Shown: positions 17,634 to 28,346, counted from the first letter of the stretch. The stretch: 64,000 nucleotides of DNA from Kineothrix sp. MB12-C1 (GCF_030863805.1 NZ_CP132957.1:3286001-3350000); one strand, 5' to 3'. Notes: generated by a model not told the origin, from the sequence alone. Numbers and translations are program-made.

Positions 17634-18848
17634 ATGTCAATGGATAAAAAATATACGATAAAATACGGAGCTGTCCAAGTGTTCTATTGGGCAGCTTTTT
17701 GCTCTTTACTTGGCTTTGTTGCCGTCTTTTTGTTGGACAAGGGATATACCAACTCGGAGATAGGGATTATTATTGCTCTTTCCAATGTACTGGCTGTTTT
17801 TTTGCAGCCGCTTATTGCGAGTCTGGCAGATAAATATGAGAATGTGACAATAAAGACAATTATCTGGATATGGACGGCTGTTATCTTCATTACTGCCCTG
17901 GGACTTACTCTGTTAAAAGAAGCCTCTTTTTTGGTAAGTACTTGTATTACTTTGGCTATTGTGGGCGTTATGGTACTTCAGCCCTTTATCAACACGATAT
18001 CGGTACAGTTGGAAGAAAGGGGAATCTTCGTTAATTTTGGCGTATGCAGGGCATGCGGCTCTTTTTCCTATGCTGTAATATCCACTGTGATAGGTGTTTT
18101 ATTAAGGTATTATACGGTATCTTTGATTCCCTTTTCCACGGTTATTCTCGCTGTAGGAATATTTGGCAGTGTAAGTATTTTGCTGAGGCAAAAGAAGGAC
18201 TTAAAAGAAGGAGAACAGTGGGAGAAAAAAGGTCATGACTCTGTGGACAAGAAGAGAAAGGAAGAGACGAAAGAGGCGCAAGATTTAGTTACATTTCTCA
18301 GATTACATATGAAGTTTTTTATCTTTTTGGTAGGAGTTACTTTCATTTTCTATTATCATGTATTAAGCTGTAATTATCTGTTTCAGATTATCGAAAGCGT
18401 AGGCGGTGACAGTGCCAGCATGGGGGTGGCAAGTGCCATTTCTGCGGTGGTGGAGCTGCCGGCGATGATACTGTTCATTAAAATCGTGCAGAAAGTGGGA
18501 TGCAGAAAATTGCTTCGCATTTCAGGTTTTTTCTTCGTAGTGAAAAGCATTCTCTTTTTTATGGCAACCTCGGTGGAAATGATTTATGTGGCTCAACTTT
18601 TCCAGTCAGGCGGCTATGCACTGTTTATACCGGCTTCTGTCTATTATGTAGGAAAACTTCTCAATCGGGCGGATATGGTTAAAGGACAGTCGTTGGTTAC
18701 GACGGCAATTACCTTAGGCGGCGTATTCGCCAGCGTAGTTGGTGGACGTATGTTGGATAACTATGGTGCAAGTACCACTCTACTCGTGGGAGCCATTGTG
18801 GCTGTGATCGGCGTAATTAGCATGAGCCTTTCTGTGGAAGAGGTCTGA
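17634..18848 (+). CDS. MFS transporter (oligosaccharide:H+ symporter-like)
   Basis: A 404-aa carrier with 12 predicted helices and a long charged central loop (about residues 185-218). It begins KYGAVQVFYWAAFCSLLGF with VAVFLLDKGYTNSEIG, a layout typical of the MFS_1_like (LacY/nucleoside-proton symporter type) group, and motif A reads IASLADKYENVTIK. The substrate is unknown. AAGGGAG precedes the ATG. This is the third MFS carrier within 6 kb; the three are only distantly alike, so they are not a recent duplication. Confidence 0.82.
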   Translation: MSMDKKYTIKYGAVQVFYWAAFCSLLGFVAVFLLDKGYTNSEIGIIIALSNVLAVFLQPLIASLADKYENVTIKTIIWIWTAVIFITALGLTLLKEASFLVSTCITLAIVGVMVLQPFINTISVQLEERGIFVNFGVCRACGSFSYAVISTVIGVLLRYYTVSLIPFSTVILAVGIFGSVSILLRQKKDLKEGEQWEKKGHDSVDKKRKEETKEAQDLVTFLRLHMKFFIFLVGVTFIFYYHVLSCNYLFQIIESVGGDSASMGVASAISAVVELPAMILFIKIVQKVGCRKLLRISGFFFVVKSILFFMATSVEMIYVAQLFQSGGYALFIPASVYYVGKLLNRADMVKGQSLVTTAITLGGVFASVVGGRMLDNYGASTTLLVGAIVAVIGVISMSLSVEEV

Positions 18849-18972
18849 GGAGGAGAACCAGGCAGAAGGAAATAAACGTTCGCCCTATCTCTTCTTAACT
18901 ATTTTTCGTTACGTACCGATATATAATAATAGAATATGCATTGTGGAATCAATAAGGAATACATAGGGGAAG

Positions 18973-19008
18973 AAAGCTGAAAGAAAAGCATTTTCAGCTT
19001 TTGATTTT
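18973..19008 (+). terminator. Terminator-like hairpin before the 19040 gene
   Basis: AAAGCTGAAA, a 9-nt loop and TTTTCAGCTTT followed by TGATTTT. It lies 125 bp after the MFS stop and just before the start of the next gene, so it may terminate the MFS transcript or act as a leader attenuator. Confidence 0.5.
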
Positions 19009-19039
19009 GAATCCGCCGGGGCGGACGCGAGGTATAAAA

Positions 19040-19987
19040 ATGAAAGCGGTAAGAATCAATTCGCTAACAGAACTGAATATGAGCACATCTAAAATCGGTC
19101 GGAAAGAAGAAAGGAAAGGACAGATTAGTAACGGTGCCATTTTTGCCGGGAATATAGACGGTATGATGACGGACCGTGCGGAAAGTAAGCGGTTACAGGC
19201 AAGAAAGCAGGTCGCAAAGATGATGAGAGACCAATTTGCCAGTGATCAGAAGATTACGGACAGACTAAACGAAATGCGCGACGGCCTGGAAGAGTTGAGA
19301 GAGAAGAGAAATAGCCTTGTTAACAATAGCCGTTACAGAAATGACGGGATAGAAGAGATGAGGCGCTTACAAGAAACGTATGGCGTCTTGGATGATAGCC
19401 GGGAACAGAAGGATTTGGAGTTGATCCGGAAGGCATATGCAGCCATAAAAGATGGTACATTGGACGGCTTGAATGAGGAGGAGATAGAAAAGCTTGCAGA
19501 AATGGGGCCTTTGACCGAATATCAAAGAGAAGCGTTAGCGCTTGATCGTGCTGTTTCCGCATTCAATGAATCCGTTTCACAATTGGATAATGCGATTGAA
19601 AGCGGTGTCCGTGCTCTTGCTCAGGCTAATATTGATCTTGCCAAAAACACCGGGATGATTAAAGTGACTAAGGCTGTAGAAGAGCTCTTGAAAATAACTT
19701 CGGATTCTATTATTAATATGTTGCGTACAGAAGCGAAGTCGCATCTGGATGAGGACATGCAGGAACTTGTGGATGCGGCGAAGGAAGCAGCGAAGAAAAA
19801 GAAAGAAGAACAAGAACGCCTGCAGGAAGTAAAGGATGAGAAGAAAGAGCAGGAGGAATTGGTAGAGGAAATTAGTAAAAATGCCTTGGATCAGAAGGAG
19901 CTGCAGCAGCAGATTGATAAGATATTGCGGGACGCAGAGTTGCTGGGAGAGGATATCAAGGGGCTTATGGTAGATGGACAGTTATAG
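19040..19987 (+). CDS. Coiled-coil protein of unknown function
   Basis: 315 aa with no signal peptide or membrane segment. After a basic N-terminus the chain is almost wholly helical and very charged, with long coiled coils at about 65-110 and 245-300 (AAKKKKEEQERLQ, ELQQQIDKILRDAE). The ATG at 19040 follows GCGAGGT and fits better than an in-frame ATG at 19001. I do not recognise the family. The gene stands with the 20026 gene (38-bp gap) and the degenerate GGDEF gene as a same-strand trio, probably one unit. Confidence 0.75.
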   Translation: MKAVRINSLTELNMSTSKIGRKEERKGQISNGAIFAGNIDGMMTDRAESKRLQARKQVAKMMRDQFASDQKITDRLNEMRDGLEELREKRNSLVNNSRYRNDGIEEMRRLQETYGVLDDSREQKDLELIRKAYAAIKDGTLDGLNEEEIEKLAEMGPLTEYQREALALDRAVSAFNESVSQLDNAIESGVRALAQANIDLAKNTGMIKVTKAVEELLKITSDSIINMLRTEAKSHLDEDMQELVDAAKEAAKKKKEEQERLQEVKDEKKEQEELVEEISKNALDQKELQQQIDKILRDAELLGEDIKGLMVDGQL

Positions 19988-20025
19988 AGATATAAGAAAA
20001 TAGGGAAGGGGACAAAGATCAATAA

Positions 20026-20610
20026 ATGATAATGAATTGGAAGCTAAGCGGGAATGCTGAAATAAATATGGCTGCTGAATCAGGGAATGCAAGAGCAGCA
20101 TTCGGACAGCAGGTTTTAGATTATGTATTTTGTAAGGAGACAGGTAAAAGCGAAGAGGATAAAGCGAAGTATGCACAGAGAATTTATGCGAAGATACGGG
20201 CAGGGAAGAAGCTTACGCCTGCGGAATTGGACTTTTTATCCAGAACTGATCCAATCATGTATGCCAAAGCGTTACGAGCTCAAATGATGCGTCAGGCACT
20301 GGAGAACAGACTGAAAGCGTGCCGTTCGAAGCAGGAAGCGGAAGCGGCCTATCAGTTGGCGATGAGCAGTATCAGTGAAAAAGACCCCGATAGAGAAATG
20401 CTGACAGCCGCACTTACCGATGCTTATAAAGAATTCAAAGAAAGCGGTGAATATGAACGTCTTCCGGAAAAGACAGAAAAAGAAGAAAATAGAAATAGTA
20501 ACGGAATAGAAATGCCTATAGGTGAAGTACAATATATCGTTAATGGAAATGGTTATCAAGAGACTTACAAAGAGACGGAAAAAGAAAGTTCCTTTTTCGC
20601 CCAGACATAG
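20026..20610 (+). CDS. Helical protein of unknown function
   Basis: 194 aa, helical in the first 150 residues and polar in the tail, with no signal or membrane helix. The N-terminal part contains LTPAELDFLSRTDPIMYAKA, and the C-terminal 45 residues are low-complexity, rich in Glu, Lys and Asn. A second in-frame ATG lies 6 bases on; AAGGGGA is 13 bases from the first, so the start is not certain. No family was recognised. Partnership with the coiled-coil gene upstream is inferred from spacing. Confidence 0.7.
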   Translation: MIMNWKLSGNAEINMAAESGNARAAFGQQVLDYVFCKETGKSEEDKAKYAQRIYAKIRAGKKLTPAELDFLSRTDPIMYAKALRAQMMRQALENRLKACRSKQEAEAAYQLAMSSISEKDPDREMLTAALTDAYKEFKESGEYERLPEKTEKEENRNSNGIEMPIGEVQYIVNGNGYQETYKETEKESSFFAQT

Positions 20611-20676
20611 AAAATAGAAGCGTGGGAATGAAAAAGAGAATATAAACTTTGAATAAAGAAAAGAGAGGTAGGGATT

Positions 20677-21612
20677 ATGGGTTATCATGTGGTTTCTTTT
20701 GAAGAGAGAATCAAAGAAAATATCAGAAGTTATGCTATTAAGAATCTGTATTCCATAAAAGATCTGGAGAAATATCTTGGAGCGATTGTGGATGAGTATG
20801 GTGTGGAACTGCTTTTGACCGATCGCCATGGAGAAAGAGCAATTACCCTTGGTAACTTTGATGGTTTTGTGCCGGATGTGGTGAATCAGCCGGGAGAGAA
20901 GTTAAGAATCTGTAATCGTACGGTAGGACATTTGTATGTGAAATACGATAAGGTTTTGGAGGAAAGAAAAGAGAACGCCCAAAAGTTCGTAGATTTATCT
21001 CTTTCCTTACTTGCCCGCCTTGGCAATGAAGTCTACATGCATAGGGAATCCATCTCTTATATGGAAGAGCTGGAGCTGAAACTGAACAAGGAACATTACC
21101 AAAATAAATATGGTGAAAAGGAAGATATTCTCACAGGAGTATATAGTAAGAACTATATGGAGATCCGGATGAATGTGTTGGATCGTGCAGAGATGGTCCC
21201 GGTTGCCGTTTTGAATATCAATATTAACGATTGGAAGTTCGTCTATGATAAGTTCGGTGTGGATGAAAGCGATAGCCTTATACAGCTTGTTGCTTCCATT
21301 GTAATGAACGAAGCGAAGTCGGAATACATAATAGGCAGAATTGATGGGGATGTTTTCCTTGTACTTATTCCGATGGCAGAGGAGAATGAGGCAGAGGATT
21401 ATGCCGAGAGAATACAAAAGGCTTGCCTTGCCTATAATGAGAATACTGTGTTAGCACCATCGGTTGCTATAGGAATTGTTTATAAAACGAATGTGGAGGA
21501 ACCGCTTAAGGATAAAATATCGGATGCAGAATATGAAATGTTCAATAATAAGCTGGAAATTAAAAGCGCGCCCGGATACAAGGAACGCCTTGAACGCGGT
21601 CTGCAGAAGTAA
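20677..21612 (+). CDS. Degenerate GGDEF-domain protein
   Basis: A 311-aa soluble protein. Residues about 1-140 hold a helical/sensor-like region (IKNLYSIKDLEKYLGAIV, GVELLLTDRHGERA) that resembles small-molecule or PAS/GAF input domains. Residues about 148-285 follow the GGDEF fold: DILTGVYSKNYMEIRM, then VAVLNININDWKFVYDKFG, then IIGRIDGDVFLVLIP. The active-site loop is RIDGDVF instead of RxGGDEF, so the Gly-Gly-Asp-Glu-Phe signature is lost. It is therefore unlikely to make c-di-GMP; nucleotide binding or pure regulation is possible. AGAGAGGTAGG precedes the ATG. Confidence 0.75.
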   Translation: MGYHVVSFEERIKENIRSYAIKNLYSIKDLEKYLGAIVDEYGVELLLTDRHGERAITLGNFDGFVPDVVNQPGEKLRICNRTVGHLYVKYDKVLEERKENAQKFVDLSLSLLARLGNEVYMHRESISYMEELELKLNKEHYQNKYGEKEDILTGVYSKNYMEIRMNVLDRAEMVPVAVLNININDWKFVYDKFGVDESDSLIQLVASIVMNEAKSEYIIGRIDGDVFLVLIPMAEENEAEDYAERIQKACLAYNENTVLAPSVAIGIVYKTNVEEPLKDKISDAEYEMFNNKLEIKSAPGYKERLERGLQK

Positions 21613-21767
21613 AATCCTGCGGATTGTTCCGCACTTTGTGCCTCACGATCCTAAATATAAAATAATTATTAAATAGTAAAATATAAAAGAAAGTAAGAAA
21701 ACAAAAGAAAAAAAGAGATAACGTAAGATAAGTGAAGATAACGGGCATTTGTTTTCTGTGATTACAG

Positions 21768-21796
21768 TTGCAAATACTTGCATATAAATCTAATAT
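21768..21796 (+). promoter_or_regulatory. Sigma-A promoter of groESL
   Basis: TTGCAA, a 17-bp spacer and TAATAT. The CIRCE operator starts 12 bp further downstream. Confidence 0.8.
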
Positions 21797-21808
21797 ATGT
21801 TTTAGCAA

Positions 21809-21835
21809 TTAGCACTCGATGAAAAAGAGTGCTAG
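21809..21835 (+). promoter_or_regulatory. CIRCE operator (HrcA binding site)
   Basis: TTAGCACTC-N9-GAGTGCTAG. It matches the CIRCE consensus except for the final base (G for A), so the outermost pair is lost. HrcA is expected to repress groESL here; hrcA itself is not in the window. Confidence 0.95.
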
Positions 21836-21879
21836 CAATTTAAAAAGAAAATTGAATTTGATATAAGGAGGTTTCGAAA

Positions 21880-22164
21880 ATGAAGTTAGTACCATTAGGT
21901 GACAGAGTAGTATTAAAGCAACTGGTAGCAGAAGAAACGACCAAGTCAGGAATTGTACTTCCCGGACAGAATAAGGAAAAACCGCAGCAGGCGGAAGTTA
22001 TCGCAGTAGGTCCCGGTGGAATGGTGGACGGCAAAGAAGTGAAAATGGAAGTAAAAGTAGGAGATAATGTTATTTATTCTAAATATGCCGGTACAGATGT
22101 TAAAGTTGATGAAGAAGAGTTCATCATCGTGAAACAAAGCGATATCTTAGCAGTAATTCAGTAA
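21880..22164 (+). CDS. groES: Co-chaperonin GroES (Hsp10)
   Basis: 94 aa, full family length. It forms the heptameric lid of GroEL in the cytosol. MKLVPLGDRVVLKQL at the N-terminus, the mobile loop around EETTKSGIVLP, and the ending YSKYAGTDVKVDEEEFIIVK are all canonical. AAGGAGGT is 7 bases before the ATG. It is the first gene after the CIRCE-controlled promoter, with groEL 34 bp downstream. Confidence 0.98.
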   Translation: MKLVPLGDRVVLKQLVAEETTKSGIVLPGQNKEKPQQAEVIAVGPGGMVDGKEVKMEVKVGDNVIYSKYAGTDVKVDEEEFIIVKQSDILAVIQ

Positions 22165-22171
22165 ATGATAG

Positions 22172-23818
<1,647 letters not shown>

Positions 23819-23862
23819 TTTCTGTCACCATTTGTAAAATATCGGAATATAGTGAAAAGTAT

Positions 23863-23893
23863 GAGGCTGCAAGACCGGAAGGGTTGCAGCCTC
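23863..23893 (+). terminator. Hairpin after groEL
   Basis: GAGGCTGCAA, an 11-nt loop and TTGCAGCCTC, a perfect 10-bp stem. The usual T-run is missing (AATCTATT follows), so it may be a weak terminator or an mRNA 3'-end stabiliser. Confidence 0.6.
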
Positions 23894-24002
23894 AATCTAT
23901 TAGATTGACTTAATAAATAATTAATAATATAATGGGATTCGATAGACTTATCGCAGAAAAGAGCAGCGAGCTGCTGACTATGAGGAAGGTGAGATTATTC
24001 AT

Positions 24003-24374
24003 ATGAAATTTACATTTGCGCATAATAATTTTAATGTAGTTGATTTAGAGAAGTCTGTGAGCTTTTATAAGGAAGCGCTGGGGCTTAAAGAGATTAGAAG
24101 ACATAAGGCTTCGGACGGCAGCTTTGAGCTCGCTTTTTTAGGTGATGAAAGGACAAATCATCAATTAGAGTTGACATGGCTACGCGATTGGGAAAAGGAT
24201 TCCTACAATTTAGGCGATAATGAATTTCATCTTGCCTTTGTGGTAGATGATATGGAAGCTGCTTATAATAAACATAAGGAAATGGGATGTATTTGTTTTG
24301 AAAATAAAGAGATGGGTATTTATTTCATCAATGACCCTGATAATTACTGGATAGAGATTGTGCCTAATAAGTAG
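24003..24374 (+). CDS. VOC-family protein (glyoxalase I-like)
   Basis: 123 aa, a two-module beta-alpha-beta-beta-beta VOC fold. FAHNNFNVVDLEKSVSFY has a candidate metal-ligand histidine at residue 7, QLELTWLRDW a glutamate, NEFHLAFVVDD a histidine, and YWIEIVPNK the final glutamate. This is the His/Glu/His/Glu pattern of lactoylglutathione lyase. Clostridia generally lack glutathione, so the physiological thiol or substrate is uncertain. AGGAAGGTGAG precedes the ATG. Confidence 0.85.
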   Translation: MKFTFAHNNFNVVDLEKSVSFYKEALGLKEIRRHKASDGSFELAFLGDERTNHQLELTWLRDWEKDSYNLGDNEFHLAFVVDDMEAAYNKHKEMGCICFENKEMGIYFINDPDNYWIEIVPNK

Positions 24375-24401
24375 GTATAAGTGAGGGTAGTGAACTGTTA
24401 C
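24375..24401. repeat. Palindromic repeat family A, mini form
   Basis: GTATAAGTGAGGGTAG-TGAACTGTTAC. It begins at the base after the VOC stop codon. The left arm is diverged and no clear flanking direct repeat is seen. Confidence 0.6.
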
Positions 24402-24454
24402 AGAGATTGTGCCGGCGAAATGAGAATGGATAAATGGAAATGGAGAAGCAGACG

Positions 24455-24979
24455 ATGAAGAAATTGGAAGAATATGTAAGGAGTATTCCGGATTTTCCAG
24501 AGGAAGGTATTATTTTTAGAGATGTGACGAGTGTGTTGCAGGATGCGGATGGTTTACAGCTCGCGGTGGATACCATGCAGGAGTTGGTGAAGGATTTGGA
24601 ATTCGATGTAGTGGCAGGCCCTGAGTCAAGAGGATTTATTTTCGGGACACCTATTGCATATAATTTGAAGAAGCCTTTTGTGCTCATTCGTAAAAAGGGA
24701 AAGCTTCCCTGTGAAACGGTAGCCATCGATTATGATCTGGAGTATGGTAAGGCGACGATTGAAATGCATAAGGATTCCATCAAGCCGGGGCAAAAGGTAC
24801 TAATTGTAGATGATTTAGTCGCGACAGGCGGAACGACGCAAGCTATGATACGCCTTATAGAAACTCTTGGCGGAGAGGTGGTAGGTATTGTTGTATTGAT
24901 CGAGTTGGCAGGTTTGAAGGGACGCGATAAATTAGAGGACTATAGACTGGAATCAGCGATTTGTTATGAGGGGAAATAG
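24455..24979 (+). CDS. apt: Adenine phosphoribosyltransferase
   Basis: Salvages adenine with PRPP to AMP in the cytosol. It is 174 aa from the ATG at 24455, the normal APRT length; GGAGAAG sits 6 bases before it, whereas the upstream in-frame ATG at 24434 has no ribosome site. IPDFPEEGIIFRDVT is the APRT N-terminal signature, VAGPESRGFIFG and FVLIRKKGKLP follow, and the PRPP loop is VLIVDDLVATGGTT. It sits just upstream of rel, an order common in Firmicutes. Confidence 0.96.
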   Translation: MKKLEEYVRSIPDFPEEGIIFRDVTSVLQDADGLQLAVDTMQELVKDLEFDVVAGPESRGFIFGTPIAYNLKKPFVLIRKKGKLPCETVAIDYDLEYGKATIEMHKDSIKPGQKVLIVDDLVATGGTTQAMIRLIETLGGEVVGIVVLIELAGLKGRDKLEDYRLESAICYEGK

Positions 24980-24980
24980 G

Positions 24981-25007
24981 GTAACTGTGAGGGCACTGAA
25001 CAGTTAT
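24981..25007. repeat. Palindromic repeat family A, mini form with perfect 8-bp flanks
   Basis: GTAACTGTGAGGGCAC-TGAACAGTTAT, flanked on both sides by GAAATAGG (24973-24980 and 25008-25015), an exact 8-bp direct repeat. It lies between apt and rel. Confidence 0.85.
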
Positions 25008-25089
25008 GAAATAGGAGATAGGGGAATTAGATAAGACTATTATATAAGCTATTAATAAAATCAATAAGAATATATGGCCGGTGATAAGT

Positions 25090-27414
25090 ATGACAGAAGA
25101 AAAGAAAGAGAAAAAAACAGAAATGAAAGAAGTGGTCTTCGATGACGGAAAAATTGAAGACATTCAGGAATTCCAGAGTCCGGAACAATTGTTTCAGGAC
25201 CTTATTTCCCGTGTGCGGAAATATCACCCGTCAGATGATATCTCATTGATTGAAAAAGCGTATAAGATAGCCTATGAAGCTCACAAGGATCAAGTGAGAA
25301 AGTCGGGAGAGCCGTATATCATTCATCCTTTATATGTAGCGATTGTTCTGGCGGATTTAGAGTTGGATAAAGAGACTATCGCTGCGGGACTAATGCACGA
25401 TGTGGTAGAAGATACCATTATGACGGAAGAAGAAATTGAGAAAGAATTCGGTTCGGATGTGGCGTTGCTGGTGGATGGCGTTACGAAGCTCCAACAGTTG
25501 CAGCTTTCCGGCGATAACGAAGGAAAGACTTCCGATAAGCTGGAATTGCAGGCGGAGAATCTTCGTAAAATGTTTCTTGCCATGGCCAAGGACATTCGGG
25601 TCATCTTAATTAAGCTTGCGGACAGATTGCATAATATGCGTACGTTAAAGCATATGCCTCCCGAGAAGCAGCAAAGGATTGCGAGGGAGACCTTGGATAT
25701 TTATGCGCCTATTGCGCAGCGGCTCGGTATTTCTAAGATTAAAGTAGAGCTCGATGACCTATCATTAAAATATTTGGAGCCGGAGATTTATTATGATCTG
25801 GTGAATAAAATTGCGATTCGCAGAAGTGAGCGTGAAGATTATATTCAGGGAATTGTAAATGAATTGAGCACACATATTGAGAATGCGGATATTAAAGCGC
25901 AGATCGATGGCCGTATTAAGCACTTTTTCAGTATCTATAAGAAGATGGTGAATCAGGATAAGAGTATCGATCAGATTTATGACTTGTTCGCTGTTCGAAT
26001 TATTGTGGACTCGGTTAAGGATTGCTATGCGGCACTCGGTGTGATACACGAGATGTATAAGCCAATTCCGGGTCGTTTTAAGGATTATATCGCTATGCCA
26101 AAGCCCAATATGTATCGTTCGCTTCATACGACGCTTATCGGTACGAATGGGCAGCCCTTTGAAATTCAAATCCGAACCTATGAGATGCATAAGGCGGCGG
26201 AATATGGTATTGCGGCCCATTGGAAATATAAAGAAGCCTCTGACGGAAAGAAAGCGCAGGAGCAGGAGGAAGAAAAACTCGTCTGGCTGCGTCAGATTCT
26301 GGAATGGCAGAGGGATATGTCCGATAATAAGGAATTCCTGAATCTGTTGAAGAGCGATCTGGATCTGTTCTCAGACAGCGTATACTGTTTTACTCCTACG
26401 GGGGATGTGAAGAATCTTCCGGCCGGTTCTACACCGATTGATTTCGCCTACAGTATCCATAGTGCAGTAGGTAACAAGATGATCGGTGCCAGGGTAAATG
26501 GCAGACTGGTAACTATCGATTATGAGATTAAAAACGGTGACCGTATTGAGATTATGACTTCTCAAAACTCCAAGGGTCCCAGCCGTGATTGGCTGAGCGT
26601 GGTGAAAAGTACCCAGGCTAAGAGTAAAATTAATCAGTGGTTTAAGAATGAGTTAAAAGAAGATAATATTATTAAAGGCAAGGAACTTCTTGCAGCTTAT
26701 TGCAAAGCAAAAGCAATCAATACTCTCGATATTATGAAGCCGGAGTATATGAATGCGATTATGCAAAAATACGGCTTTAAGGATTGGGATTCTGTTCATG
26801 CGGCAGTGGGGCATGGCGGCTTAAAAGAAGGCCAGATCATCAACAAGATGCAGGAATTGTATGATAAGGCTCATAAAAAGGAGATGACGGATGAGGAGGT
26901 TCTCGCCTCTGTAGCCGAAGGAGCCAGCCACAGAAAGGTAGTCGCCAAGTCAAAGGGCGGTATTACGGTGAAGGGGATTCACGATGTAGCGGTACGTTTC
27001 TCCAAATGTTGCAGTCCGGTTCCGGGAGATGAGATCGTCGGCTTCGTAACGAGGGGAAGAGGAGTATCTATCCATCGGACAGATTGTATCAATGTAATAA
27101 ATATGCCGGAAATGGAACGGATAAGGCTTATCGATGCAGAATGGCAGCAGTCGTCGGAGGAAATGGCGAGTGAGAAATATATTGCCGAAATCATGATATA
27201 TGCCAATAACCGCAGTGGTCTTCTGGCAGATATATCGCGTAGTCTGACGGAGAAAAATGTGGATATTTTATCGATGAATACGAGAACGAGTAAACAGGGA
27301 CTGGTAACGATGTCCATGTCATTCGAAATTAGAAGCCGGGAAGAATTAAATAGAATTATTGATAAGATTCGTTCGGTGGAAAGTATTATCGATATTGAGA
27401 GAACGACGGGATAA
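25090..27414 (+). CDS. rel: Bifunctional (p)ppGpp synthetase/hydrolase (long RSH)
   Basis: Makes and degrades the stringent-response alarmone in contact with the ribosome. It is 774 aa. The HD hydrolase domain (about 45-200) has HDVVEDT and KLADRLHNMRT; the synthetase domain (about 235-350) has GRFKDYIAMPKPN and YRSLHTTL. TGS follows near 400 (YCFTPTGDVKNLPAG), then a zinc-finger-like segment (FSKCCSPVPGDEIVGF, HRTDCIN) and a C-terminal ACT domain from about 690. Intact HD residues suggest both activities. A GTG at 25081 is in frame, but the ATG at 25090 has GGTG at proper spacing. Confidence 0.95.
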   Translation: MTEEKKEKKTEMKEVVFDDGKIEDIQEFQSPEQLFQDLISRVRKYHPSDDISLIEKAYKIAYEAHKDQVRKSGEPYIIHPLYVAIVLADLELDKETIAAGLMHDVVEDTIMTEEEIEKEFGSDVALLVDGVTKLQQLQLSGDNEGKTSDKLELQAENLRKMFLAMAKDIRVILIKLADRLHNMRTLKHMPPEKQQRIARETLDIYAPIAQRLGISKIKVELDDLSLKYLEPEIYYDLVNKIAIRRSEREDYIQGIVNELSTHIENADIKAQIDGRIKHFFSIYKKMVNQDKSIDQIYDLFAVRIIVDSVKDCYAALGVIHEMYKPIPGRFKDYIAMPKPNMYRSLHTTLIGTNGQPFEIQIRTYEMHKAAEYGIAAHWKYKEASDGKKAQEQEEEKLVWLRQILEWQRDMSDNKEFLNLLKSDLDLFSDSVYCFTPTGDVKNLPAGSTPIDFAYSIHSAVGNKMIGARVNGRLVTIDYEIKNGDRIEIMTSQNSKGPSRDWLSVVKSTQAKSKINQWFKNELKEDNIIKGKELLAAYCKAKAINTLDIMKPEYMNAIMQKYGFKDWDSVHAAVGHGGLKEGQIINKMQELYDKAHKKEMTDEEVLASVAEGASHRKVVAKSKGGITVKGIHDVAVRFSKCCSPVPGDEIVGFVTRGRGVSIHRTDCINVINMPEMERIRLIDAEWQQSSEEMASEKYIAEIMIYANNRSGLLADISRSLTEKNVDILSMNTRTSKQGLVTMSMSFEIRSREELNRIIDKIRSVESIIDIERTTG

Positions 27415-27459
27415 GAATGGGTACGCAATAGCGAAGATGTAATGAAGAAAGAGGTAAGC

Positions 27460-28089
27460 ATGGCAAAGTTGAAAATCGGACGCATGGTGCTTGGAATTTG
27501 TCAAACAAACTGCTATTTTCTCTATCGAGAGGGAAGCAGCGATGCAATAGTGATCGATCCGGCAGATTCCGGAGATTATATTTATGAAACTTTAAATGAG
27601 AATGGTCTTGTAGTCAAAGGAATTCTTTTAACGCATGGACATTTCGATCACATATGGGGAAGCGAAGATCTTCGCCGGTTAAGCGGTGCGAAGATATATG
27701 CTTCTAAAGAAGAAAAGGTGCTGTGCGAGGATGCAGAGAATAATGTGTCAAGGCAGGCGGGCCGGGCTTACACGGTAGTGCCGGACGTATATTTGGAAGA
27801 TGGGGAAGAAGTAACGATCGCAGGAATTACATGTAAGCTGATCGCTACCCCCGGACATACGATCGGAAGCTGTTGCTTTTATATTGAAGAAGAGGGCATT
27901 CTTATAAGCGGCGATACACTGTTCCAGGAATCGGTGGGAAGAACTGATTTCCCAACGGGAAGTATGAGTGCACTTACAAGAGCAATTAAGGAAAAGTTGT
28001 TCGTTCTTCCCGATGGAGTAAAGGTATATCCGGGGCATGGAGATGCGACGGAAATCGGATGGGAGAAGCAGCACAATCCCTTTTTGTAG
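27460..28089 (+). CDS. MBL-fold metallo-hydrolase (glyoxalase II-like)
   Basis: 209 aa from the ATG at 27460, preceded by AGAGGT at good spacing; the in-frame ATG at 27442 lacks one. The metal site motif THGHFDHIWG is complete, with a later histidine in ATPGHTIGSC, an aspartate in LISGDTLFQESVGRTD, and PGHGDATEIG. This layout matches YcbL/GloB-like thioesterases; the substrate is unknown. It follows rel by 45 bp and ends the run before a strong hairpin. Confidence 0.9.
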   Translation: MAKLKIGRMVLGICQTNCYFLYREGSSDAIVIDPADSGDYIYETLNENGLVVKGILLTHGHFDHIWGSEDLRRLSGAKIYASKEEKVLCEDAENNVSRQAGRAYTVVPDVYLEDGEEVTIAGITCKLIATPGHTIGSCCFYIEEEGILISGDTLFQESVGRTDFPTGSMSALTRAIKEKLFVLPDGVKVYPGHGDATEIGWEKQHNPFL

Positions 28090-28160
28090 GAGTGGCGGAC
28101 AGAATATAAAGAGCGTAGTAGTATAGAAGGGACATCGGCAGCTTTTACTACGTTATAGTG

Positions 28161-28218
28161 AATAAATAAAAGTACCGGGAAACAATACCATGTGTTGTTT
28201 TCCGGTACTTTTATTTAT
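28161..28218. terminator. Long palindromic terminator
   Basis: AATAAATAAAAGTACCGG (28161-28178), a loop, and CCGGTACTTTTATTTAT (28202-28218). Because the stem is flanked by A-run and T-run it could work in both directions. It closes the rel/MBL unit. Confidence 0.85.
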
Positions 28219-28346
28219 ATTTATCAGATTGATTATAAAAGCAAAAATATAAATGATAAAAATGTTTTATTAATATGCCTTTCAGTATATCTGCTGTAAT
28301 GATTTTCGCGATGTTTTTATACATTTAAAATCCATATATTTTGTTA

